The notes under the pieces are model-generated. The model made no database searches, had not been told where the DNA came from, and saw nothing but the letters and a program-made list of their open reading frames with translations. From CAZRCZ01 sp964598765 (GTDB lineage Bacteria; Sumerlaeota; Sumerlaeia; MVZB01; JAJFLK01), in NCBI GenBank assembly GCA_964598765.1, contig CAZRCZ010000001.1:310001-374000 (forward strand): a stretch of DNA of 64,000 nt. The letters are read 5' to 3'. Below, piece after piece: positions 35,501 to 41,584 of this stretch. Made by a program: the position numbers and the translations under genes. Each line of letters opens with the position of its first letter. Position 1 is the first letter of the stretch.

Positions 35501-36152
35501 GCCCCGCGACGACGTTGCCGAGCAAACCGGGGAACGAACCTTCCTGCCATACGACATATTGATCGCCGATGCTCTTGACGATCTCGTCTGCGGGCTTGCC
35601 TTTAATTCCGTGGTCCTCGAGCGCGCGGCGCCAGATCGGATGGCCGAGCCGTCCGCCGAGAGCGATGGAAAGCTGAAGCGTTCCGGTGACGCCGAGGATC
35701 ACGCCGACGCGCTCGCGGTTGAATTGGCGGTCCGCGCCGTATCCCGCGTCGGCCAGTGCGCCCTGCGCGACGATCAAACTCAAAATTTGCGAGGAATCGG
35801 TAGCCTCAAGCGTGTGGGGAGAAATGCCGAATTCGGTTGGATCGAAATCCACCGGCGAAAGAAATCCGCCGCGACGGCAATAGGTGTGGTCCGGTTTTTT
35901 GGGATCGGCGTCATAGTAATCGTCGGCGTTCCAATGCGAAGGAGGAACGTCGGAGACCGCATCCACGCCGCGCTTGATGTTGGACCAATACCCGCCAAGG
36001 CTCTGCGCCTTGGGAAAAAGGCAACTCATCCCGACGATGGCGATGGGAGTCGGACGGATTGTTTCTTCGGAGCTAATGGAGGTCTCCCTCAATGACCGCG
36101 TCGCTCGATGAACCTTCGGATCGCGCCCATTCTGCAAAATAACCCCCCTCAA
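29514..36152 (-). CDS. pfaA: PUFA-synthase-like PfaA: KS-AT-ACP-ACP-KR-DH
   Basis: 2212 residues, apparently from a TTG at 36152 behind GAAGGA; an inner TTG (36137) is possible. Domains: KS (about 36-500; Cys in DAACASS near 235, HGTGT near 372), malonyl/acyltransferase (about 600-900; Ser in GHSFGEL near 703), a helical coiled-coil linker (about 1055-1115), two ACPs with LGIDSIKRVEI near residues 1190 and 1319, ketoreductase (about 1440-1890; SGGARGVT, Tyr in GQADYAMANE near 1810) and a polyketide-type DH (HVINGQPVLP near 1940, Asp in DASFQLMV). That is the PfaA order, with fewer ACPs than the five or more of marine DHA/EPA systems. Confidence 0.94.
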   Translation of the reverse strand: MRGVILQNGRDPKVHRATRSLRETSISSEETIRPTPIAIVGMSCLFPKAQSLGGYWSNIKRGVDAVSDVPPSHWNADDYYDADPKKPDHTYCRRGGFLSPVDFDPTEFGISPHTLEATDSSQILSLIVAQGALADAGYGADRQFNRERVGVILGVTGTLQLSIALGGRLGHPIWRRALEDHGIKGKPADEIVKSIGDQYVVWQEGSFPGLLGNVVAGRIANRLDLGGTNCVVDAACASSISAAHLATLELASGRSDMVVTGGADTFNDVFMFMCFSKTPALSPTGDIRPFDADADGTMLGEGIGMVVLKRLKDAERDGDKIYAVIKGIGTSSDGRGKAIYAPSAEGQVRALEQAYRLSGVSPATVELVEAHGTGTKAGDAAEVSALKKVYRSARESGVWCALGSVKSQIGHTKAAAGVAGLIKIALALHHKILPPTIKVSKPAPALVDKETPFYVSTEKRPWLARKGHPRRAAVSAFGFGGSNFHAVLEEFRSEKSGADWDGRVQIAALSAESLDDLKTEIARWSAMDSWDSACRMAAASRREFSSLHPYRLVVVLEKDKADFKKLFGGALDRLVREKEKVSWSLPEGAYFGRSRKPGKLAFLFPGQGSQYVGMARDLICLFPKMQEALTQADLAYGDVADLACQLSDFILPHATFSEEAKKLNELALRATHVAQPAIGAISMGMVCLLTMFGAHPAMAAGHSFGELMALFTGGRIDAKTLLHLAKVRGELMAKASDNKGSMIAVQASLEEAVRVIEEERLGLTVANLNAPRQIVLSGPTPKVERAAEIFRKRKLTCATLPVGAAFHSALVASAQAPFREALREAEISPGKIPVYSNTTNETYPDDADQARDLLGTQLANPVNFRSEIERMYEDGARTFVEVGPGAKLTGLVKAILGEREYHAIAADASSGRGDGIADFARALAQLAALGHPVDLRLWEPESSQSDAQPKKHSRMTVSICGAQYRAASPKKISSAEKNGNGAPAIVESREEIQTTMSPQPAKIEFSPQEAPKRHTPAPPPKTFPAAPASPSVSTSPLPSFSDSTANPILLEALRTAQENLVAVQRLQEQTTQIHRRFLEGQESSLRALQELMTRQQGLYEQALGMKPAINTNGAGVPSAIAPGTNPSIHAQDARDSMLEVVKPTAEERYGTTSDSIPSTDFATLLLEIVGEKTGYPVETLNLSMDLESDLGIDSIKRVEILSAVQEKLPDAPAIQPDQMGKLRTLDQIIAFLSQNSTSHRNPVSIRQAEGLVHGSRGQRPRLGKLDHDERPERASQKLDQTHDLMKFQMLLLEVVSEKTGYPMETLNLDMDMESDLGIDSIKRVEILSVLQERIPDAPTVKPEEMGKLRTLGQIIAHLNSASGSESSGEKIVPSQNWHHKPSVANKIFEFPAGGIERRGLKAVPFDATSPRKTLALPSGSEIWIADDGAELGDQLAKLLESRGLKTRIVNLEQIESLATPIALAGLIILASEQRLAESGAWDVKSEEFLKNAFRLTKLAGPALRKGGSGTGAIFVTVSRMDGSFGLNSIPADADPIQGGLAGLTKTVRWEWPEVFCKALDAGRDWENADSLVEVIADEMFKTDALEVGLSPTGHVVLAEVALPESERNGTTNGHFRWSSKDVIVISGGARGVTAETAVALAEDFQPTLVLIGRSSEPKEEPEWLQALYNEGEIKRAIASRNGGATITPKTLETEYRRIVANREISETIRRIEAVGSMVVYRSANIRDAEAVRKILDETRRQLGPIRGLIHGAGVLQDRLIGDKTDEQFSEVFDTKIKGLTSLLAATRDDDLKALILFSSISGRYGRKGQADYAMANEALNKIARQQAALRPSCRVVSFNWGPWDGGMVNAGLKKVFESEGIPLIPLREGARCVADELHSHSPSPVEILVAGMTETRTLPDSTGNGVNGHSNGRNGHGRDQKMRVAFERVVDLEGHPFLQSHVINGQPVLPVAVIIEWLAHGALHENPGLVFHGFNDLRVCKGVILENGGARKVAVMIGEIGRQNGFHAVEVELRGTEDTNDVSFPILHARAEILLAERLPESDTDDIPVSRLESSPHDARKIYEDVLFHGEHFQGIRAVEGCSREAISASLVSAPRPSDWIREPLRSSWLADPLALDASFQLMVLWGHQREGVVSLPCHVAAYRQFRGQFPKDGVRAVVKAEKNGSNIAKAEIVYLDADGNVVARMRGYECVMDPSLNEAFRRNRLASAAVS
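32366..32420. repeat. Hairpin repeat in the linker between the two ACPs of pfaA
   Basis: CCGAGGGCGTTGCCCTCGG (32371-32389) is a near-perfect hairpin, followed by CAGACCTTCGGCCTG (about 32400-32414), a weaker one. They lie in the coding sequence between the two ACP domains, where the protein reads AEGLVHGSRGQRPRLG, a segment with no ACP homology. The frame is kept. Confidence 0.6.
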
Positions 36153-36272
36153 ATCAATCCTTCATTTCATTCACTCTGGAATTTACATCCGCCGCTGATC
36201 GGCGTATCTTGAAAAAGGGATTCGGACCGGAATGAAAAGGAATCCGGTCAACGGTCCCATGCTCCCGCTCCC
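36153..36272. promoter_or_regulatory. Divergent promoter region between pfaA and lon
   Basis: These 120 bases separate the start of the minus-strand lipid gene run from the plus-strand lon gene, so both promoters should lie here or just inside the genes. I see an AT-rich patch at about 36150-36185 and TTGAAA at about 36210 on the plus strand, but no convincing -10 partner and no clear operator. Confidence 0.3.
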
Positions 36273-38741
36273 GTGAATATCCAAATGGAACCCCTGACGC
36301 CCCCCGCATCTCCCGCGCCTCCAACCACCGGTCTTGTCGGTCTGCCGGTCATCCCGCAGAAGGACCTCGTGGTCTTTCCCAACAGCGTCATGCCCCTTTT
36401 CATCATGCGGCACAAGGATTTGGCTTCGCTCGAAGCGGGATTGGCGATCAACAAGACGGTCTTTCTGGTCGCGCAACGTTCCCCCGCCGAGGATCATCCC
36501 GGTCCCAAGGACCTCTATCGCGTCGGCACGGCGGCGGACGTCATTCAAGTTTTGCGCCTGCCGGACGGCTCGGCCAAGGTGTTGGTCGAGGGAAATTGGG
36601 TCGGGCGCATCGAAACATTCTCCAAGGATTACGAGTATTTGCGCGGCGAGATTCGGCGGCTCGACTTTTTCGTCGAGGATTCCAAGGAACTTCAGGCGTT
36701 GAAACGGGGATTGCTCGGTTTGTTCGAGCAATACGCCCAGCTCTCCGACAAATTGCCCGAGGACCTTGCCCTCTCGATCAAAGCTCTCGAAGACCCGCTT
36801 CAACTCGCCAACGCGATCGCGAACTATTGCCGTTTCCGAACCGAGGACAAGCAGAGGGTCCTTGAAGCGCAGGACGTCGCGGAGAAGCTTCAGCTTCTAT
36901 CCCAACTTCTCGCCGCCGACAACGAACTTCTAAAAATCGAAAACAACATTTTGTCGCAGGTCAAAAACAAAATTGGAAAAAGCCAGAAGGAGTATTTCCT
37001 CAACGAGCAACTCAAGGTGATCGAGAAGGAACTGGGGCTTGCCAACGAGGAAGACATCGAGCTGGACGAGCTACAGGACAAAATCAAGAAGGCGCGCATG
37101 GGGGAAGCGGGCAAGGAAAAGGCGTATCGGGAATTGAACCGTCTGTCGAAAATGGCTCCGCTCAGCCCCGAAGCGACGGTCTGCCGGACTTATATCGAAT
37201 GGCTGACCGAACTGCCGTGGGGCAAATTCACGAAGGATCAAATTGACCTCAAGCGGGCGCAGGAAATTCTGGACGAGGACCACTTCGGATTGGAAAAACC
37301 GAAGGAGCGGATCATCGAATATCTGGCCGTGCATCGGCTCGTCGAAAAAATGCGGGGTCCGATTCTCTGCTTCGTTGGTCCGCCGGGCGTCGGGAAAACT
37401 TCGCTGGCCCGATCCATCGCGCGGTCGCTCCGCAGAAAATTCGTCCGCATTTCTCTGGGGGGCATCCGCGACGAAGCCGAAATCCGCGGACATCGGCGAA
37501 CCTACATCGGTTCCCTTCCCGGCAAAATCATGCAGTGGATGAAGAAGGCCGGCTCGATGAATCCGGTTTTTCTTTTGGACGAAGTGGACAAGATGAGCGC
37601 CGATTTTCGCGGCGATCCCGCTTCGGCTCTGCTTGAGGTTCTCGATCCCGAACAGAACAAAGCCTTCAACGATCATTACATCGAAGTTGACTTCGATCTG
37701 TCGCACGTCATGTTCATCACGACGGCCAACACCACGGCGGGTATTCCGTTTCCGTTGCTCGACCGCATGGAGATCATTCACGTTCCCGGCTACACCGAGG
37801 ACGAAAAACGGATGATCGCGCTCCAACACCTGATCGGCAAACAAACCAAGGCGCACGGGCTTTCCCGTCGTCAAATTGCGTTCCAGCCGGAGGCGATTGA
37901 CACGATCATTCGCTCTTACACGCATGAAGCGGGCGTGCGGAATCTGGAGCGCGAGATCGCCGCGATTTGCCGAAAAGCCGCGCGCGACGTCGTCAACAAT
38001 CCGGCGATTCACCAAATCACCGTTACGCCCCAACTGGCGAAGGATTATCTGGGACCGATTCGATTCCAAGACATGGAATTACACGCCGTTCAGGAAATCG
38101 GCGTCGCCACCGGATTGGCTTGGACCGAAGTCGGCGGAGAAATTCTTCCCGTCGAAACGACGCTCATGGCGGGCAAGGGAGTCTTGCTCCTGACCGGAAA
38201 GTTGGGCGAGGTCATGCAGGAATCGGCCAAGGCGGCGCTCTCCTACATTCGCGCGCACTCCGCCGAGTTTGGCGTGGACAAGGACTTTTACAAGAAGCTC
38301 GACATTCACGTTCACGTCCCCGAAGGGGCGATTCCCAAAGACGGCCCTTCGGCGGGAATCACGATGGCGGTTTCGATGCTCTCCGCGTTGACGCGCCGTC
38401 CCGTTCGCCGGGACGTCGCCATGACGGGCGAAATTACCCTTCGCGGCCGGGTTCTTAAAATCGGCGGATTGAAGGAGAAATTGGTCGCCGCGCATCGCGC
38501 CCATCTGGAAACCGTGATCATCCCCGCCGACAACGAGCCCGAACTGGCGGAAATCGGCAAGGCAACACGCGAGGCGTTTCGGTTTGTTCCGGTCAAGACG
38601 ATTGACGAGGTGATCGCCGTCGCCTTTGCGCCGCAGGAAGCGAAAAAGCAGCCGGAGGAAAAACCCGCGCTTCCCGAAATTCCGATGCTCAAACCGATTC
38701 GCATTCGCGGACGATCGCGCCGCATCTCCGCCCGGCTTTGA
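36273..38741 (+). CDS. lon: ATP-dependent protease La (Lon)
   Basis: 822 residues from a GTG at 36273 (ATG 36285 is also possible). N-terminal substrate-binding LON domain (LPVIPQKDLVVFPNSVMPLF), a coiled middle region, AAA+ module with Walker A GPPGVGKTS (about residue 369) and Walker B PVFLLDEVDKM, then the serine-lysine protease domain with PKDGPSAG (Ser about 692) and GGLKEKLVAAHRA for the lysine. Full length and complete. It degrades misfolded and regulatory proteins in the cytoplasm. The stop overlaps the start of the next gene (TGATG). Confidence 0.97.
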   Translation: MNIQMEPLTPPASPAPPTTGLVGLPVIPQKDLVVFPNSVMPLFIMRHKDLASLEAGLAINKTVFLVAQRSPAEDHPGPKDLYRVGTAADVIQVLRLPDGSAKVLVEGNWVGRIETFSKDYEYLRGEIRRLDFFVEDSKELQALKRGLLGLFEQYAQLSDKLPEDLALSIKALEDPLQLANAIANYCRFRTEDKQRVLEAQDVAEKLQLLSQLLAADNELLKIENNILSQVKNKIGKSQKEYFLNEQLKVIEKELGLANEEDIELDELQDKIKKARMGEAGKEKAYRELNRLSKMAPLSPEATVCRTYIEWLTELPWGKFTKDQIDLKRAQEILDEDHFGLEKPKERIIEYLAVHRLVEKMRGPILCFVGPPGVGKTSLARSIARSLRRKFVRISLGGIRDEAEIRGHRRTYIGSLPGKIMQWMKKAGSMNPVFLLDEVDKMSADFRGDPASALLEVLDPEQNKAFNDHYIEVDFDLSHVMFITTANTTAGIPFPLLDRMEIIHVPGYTEDEKRMIALQHLIGKQTKAHGLSRRQIAFQPEAIDTIIRSYTHEAGVRNLEREIAAICRKAARDVVNNPAIHQITVTPQLAKDYLGPIRFQDMELHAVQEIGVATGLAWTEVGGEILPVETTLMAGKGVLLLTGKLGEVMQESAKAALSYIRAHSAEFGVDKDFYKKLDIHVHVPEGAIPKDGPSAGITMAVSMLSALTRRPVRRDVAMTGEITLRGRVLKIGGLKEKLVAAHRAHLETVIIPADNEPELAEIGKATREAFRFVPVKTIDEVIAVAFAPQEAKKQPEEKPALPEIPMLKPIRIRGRSRRISARL

Positions 38742-41233
38742 TGAAATCTCTCATCGCCCGTGAACGCGGACTTCCGCTGTTTTGCTTGGGATCGGCGTTG
38801 ATTTTGGTGTATGGGCGATTTTTCATCGGCTTCGCTCCCGCCGGACGCGACATCGTTCTTCAATATCTCCCATATCAGCAATTGGTCCGGCAGGCGATTT
38901 GGCGCGGCCAATGGCCGCTTTGGAATCCGGCGACGTTTTGCGGGCGTCCGCTCATGGCCGACATTCAGGTCGGCGTTCTCTATCCTCCGAATTGGCTCCA
39001 CTGGGTTCTTCCGCTCCCCGTTTCGTTTGCGATTCTTTTTCTCGCGCACACGGCTTGGTCGCTTTGGGGTTGCTTTCGGTTGGGGAAGACTTGGAATTTC
39101 AGTTCTCCGGCTTCTTGCCTCACGGCGGTTCTTTACACTTTCTGTGGATTTCTCTCGGTCAAACTTCAGACCGGAATCATTTTGTTTCACTACGCGGCGT
39201 CGTGGCTTCCGTGGTCCGTGCTCGCCTTGACGGCGTTGTATCGCGCTCCGTCGCTACGGAGCGCGATTGTTCTGGGGCTCGCTCTTGCCATGTCGTTGTT
39301 GGCCGGCGCGCCGCAGATCGCGTTTTATTCGTGGCTTCTGGTTGGGGGATTGGCGGTGGGATTGACGTTGGGAGGGAAAAGGGTGGAAGGCGAGGAGCAA
39401 AAGGCGATAATCGGAGCGAAAGGAAAATTTCTCTGTGGCGTCGCGGGGGCGTTTGGCTTGGCGGTTGCGTTGACGCTGATCCAAACCTATCAGACCTATC
39501 AAATGACGAGCGTTTCATTTGATCGGGGATTGAACGTCGGGATATCGAAACGCTGGGAGACGATGACGGAAGGCTCTTTGCGTCCTGATTTGATGTCCTT
39601 GATCCTCGATCCCGATTGGTTCGGTCCGGGAAATGACGAGATGCAATACGCCGGACCGGAAACGGGCTTCTCCGAGGCGTGCGCTTATCTCCCTTGGCTC
39701 GCGTGGGGACTCTTGCTTCCGCTGGGAGAGTTGATGTGGCGTTCTCTTTCCACTCGGGCGCGCCGAATATTTATTTGTTCGCTCCTCCTTGCAATTTTTT
39801 CAGTTTTGATGGCGATGGGACATTATTCGCCGATTTTCCGTTTCTTCTTCGATCATGTTCCCGGATTCGATCTTTTCCGCGTTCCCGCGCGATGGATGTT
39901 CGGATTCAACGTCGCCGTCTCCGTCGCCTCCGGAGCGGTTTTCGACGAACTTCTCCGCGCGCGCCCTTTGACGGAAAAATCAAAGTGGACCCTTTTAATT
40001 GTGGTTGGTTTGTCTCTTGCCGGCCTTGCGGCTGTCCGCCTTGGTGTCCGGCAATCGAATTCAGCGCGCGGCGTTGAGACCTTTGCTCCGATTTTCAAAC
40101 TCTCCATTCCCATCCTTGTAGCAATATTCTCGGTGTGGTTATTCGCTTTTTTCCCTGTCCACGTAGGTCGGGCTTGTAGCCAGGCGAATGGTCGCCTTGA
40201 AAGGCCGACGTACAATCTTCTCCAATTTCTTATTCCGCTATTGGCGACATTGGACCTCGCGCTTGTCGCATGGCCGAATCAAGCCGCCGTCCGCGCCGAC
40301 AAGTTTTATTCGACCTTCTATTCTCAAACCCCTCTGGTGAAAAAGTTGAAGGAGATGTCAGCCGGAGGCAGAGTTCTCTGGACCGACGGACTCCTCGACT
40401 GGCATCTGGATCAAAACACGCCCGAAGTCGTCACCAATACCCTCATCATGCAAGGGATGACCGACGCGCGCGGATACGATCCGGTCAACGCGTGGTGGAT
40501 CGGGACGTGGTTCAATCGTCTCGCGGGCCTGCCGCCGGAAAATAATCCGAGAGGCTATATGCGCGTCCCGAAAATCGCGCTACCCCCGTGGCTGACGTTG
40601 ATGGGAGTCGAAACGATTCTGAGCTATGAAGACTTGTCATCCCTGCCTGAACTTCAACTTGCGGACCGCGTTGATTTTCCCGAAGGACCGTTGGGGATTT
40701 GGACAAACAAAAATTATCGCGGCCTTGCCTTTGCGGTTCCCTCCGATTCCTCGGAAACAAACGTGGAACTTGATGATCGCGCGAAGGCTCAATCCCTCTC
40801 CCAACGCGCCGCTCTTTCGAATCCGACCGATCCTCTCAAAGCCGTAGTCTTCGATTCTCTCAATTTTCATCCTTCATCCTTCATCCCTCATCCTTTCGGC
40901 GTCCGCGCCGTTGAGGAGGGTCCGAATCGTTTTGCCTATCAAACCGATTTCCCCGACGCCGCCCCGTTGCTTTTCGCGCAAAGCGCGTATCCCGGCTGGA
41001 GCGTCAAGGTCAACGGCGCTTACGCACCGCTTTCCGTCGTGTGCGGCACGTTTTTGGCGGTCGCGGTCCCCGCCGGAAAAAGTCTTGTGGAGTTCGAATA
41101 TTATCCGCCGTCGGGATTTGAATGGGCCGAACTGACGAGCCTTGCGACGGCAATCGTCATGATCTTTTGCTTGATCCGCGATTGGCGAAAGGGGAAAACA
41201 GACGCTCCGATCAAACCGCAAACTCAACCATGA
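38741..41233 (+). CDS. YfhO-like polytopic membrane protein
   Basis: 830 residues from ATG 38741, one base into the lon stop codon. The N-terminal half has around ten to twelve hydrophobic helices with the YfhO/GT-C-like opening (GRDIVLQYLPYQQLVRQAIWRGQWPLWNP, with acidic and aromatic residues on the first outer loop). The C-terminal third is soluble and beta-rich, ending in a hydrophobic anchor. Bacterial YfhO proteins are implicated in glycosylation of teichoic acids or lipids with undecaprenyl-phosphate sugars; substrate here is unknown. It carries an in-frame repeat at 40163-40213. Confidence 0.85.
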   Translation: MKSLIARERGLPLFCLGSALILVYGRFFIGFAPAGRDIVLQYLPYQQLVRQAIWRGQWPLWNPATFCGRPLMADIQVGVLYPPNWLHWVLPLPVSFAILFLAHTAWSLWGCFRLGKTWNFSSPASCLTAVLYTFCGFLSVKLQTGIILFHYAASWLPWSVLALTALYRAPSLRSAIVLGLALAMSLLAGAPQIAFYSWLLVGGLAVGLTLGGKRVEGEEQKAIIGAKGKFLCGVAGAFGLAVALTLIQTYQTYQMTSVSFDRGLNVGISKRWETMTEGSLRPDLMSLILDPDWFGPGNDEMQYAGPETGFSEACAYLPWLAWGLLLPLGELMWRSLSTRARRIFICSLLLAIFSVLMAMGHYSPIFRFFFDHVPGFDLFRVPARWMFGFNVAVSVASGAVFDELLRARPLTEKSKWTLLIVVGLSLAGLAAVRLGVRQSNSARGVETFAPIFKLSIPILVAIFSVWLFAFFPVHVGRACSQANGRLERPTYNLLQFLIPLLATLDLALVAWPNQAAVRADKFYSTFYSQTPLVKKLKEMSAGGRVLWTDGLLDWHLDQNTPEVVTNTLIMQGMTDARGYDPVNAWWIGTWFNRLAGLPPENNPRGYMRVPKIALPPWLTLMGVETILSYEDLSSLPELQLADRVDFPEGPLGIWTNKNYRGLAFAVPSDSSETNVELDDRAKAQSLSQRAALSNPTDPLKAVVFDSLNFHPSSFIPHPFGVRAVEEGPNRFAYQTDFPDAAPLLFAQSAYPGWSVKVNGAYAPLSVVCGTFLAVAVPAGKSLVEFEYYPPSGFEWAELTSLATAIVMIFCLIRDWRKGKTDAPIKPQTQP
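40163..40213. repeat. In-frame 51-bp palindromic insertion in the YfhO gene
   Basis: Outer arms GTAGGTCGG (40163-40171) and CCGACGTAC (40205-40213) pair at 8 of 9 positions, with inner hairpins GGCTTGTAGCC (40171-40181) and AGGCGAATGGTCGCCT (40183-40198). The length is 17 codons, encoding part of HVGRACSQANGRLERPTY in a loop between two membrane helices. Same layout as the pfaC element at 25438-25485. Confidence 0.7.
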
Positions 41234-41538
41234 ACAAAACTCCCCCACCCAAAACCCTCAATCACCCATCCAATCTGCCGGATCGCCTCTCGATGGACCG
41301 CACGTTGTTATCCAATGAGCGCACCCTGCTCGCTTACATTCGGACGGCGCTGACGGCGGTGATCGTCGGCATCTCTCTCATCAAATTATTCGCCACCGTG
41401 CTGGTTATTGTCATTGGTTGGGCGTTTTTGGGTCTGGGGATTTTGATTACATGGTGGGGTCTGGTCCGATACCAACAAGTCAAACGCCTCGTGCGAAAAA
41501 TGGAGGAAGAGGACTTCGGTCCGCGCGATCCGACGTAA
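41230..41538 (+). CDS. DUF202 (YidH-like) membrane protein
   Basis: 102 residues from ATG 41230 in an ATGA overlap with the YfhO gene. The DUF202 signature DRTLLSNERTLLAYIRTALTA precedes two membrane helices (VIVGISLIKLFATVLVIVIG, FLGLGILITWWGLVRY) and a charged tail. Small inner-membrane protein of unknown role; relatives accompany stress and transport genes. Lon, YfhO and DUF202 probably share one transcript. Confidence 0.88.
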   Translation: MNKTPPPKTLNHPSNLPDRLSMDRTLLSNERTLLAYIRTALTAVIVGISLIKLFATVLVIVIGWAFLGLGILITWWGLVRYQQVKRLVRKMEEEDFGPRDPT

Positions 41539-41584
41539 GAATTGGCCTGCGAAAGACGCGAAGGATGCGAAAATTGAATTTGAA

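Noticed and set aside
34638..36095. A 485-codon plus-strand open frame inside pfaA
   Set aside because: Antisense of the ketosynthase domain, without motifs.
24256..36152. Heterocyst-glycolipid or ordinary type I polyketide synthase
   Set aside because: The KS-CLF plus paired FabA-like units in the second protein and tandem ACP-KR-DH in the first are the PfaA/PfaC layout, not a modular PKS.
36200..36250. A sigma-70 promoter for lon
   Set aside because: TTGAAA is present, but I could not find an acceptable -10 box at 16-18 bp spacing.
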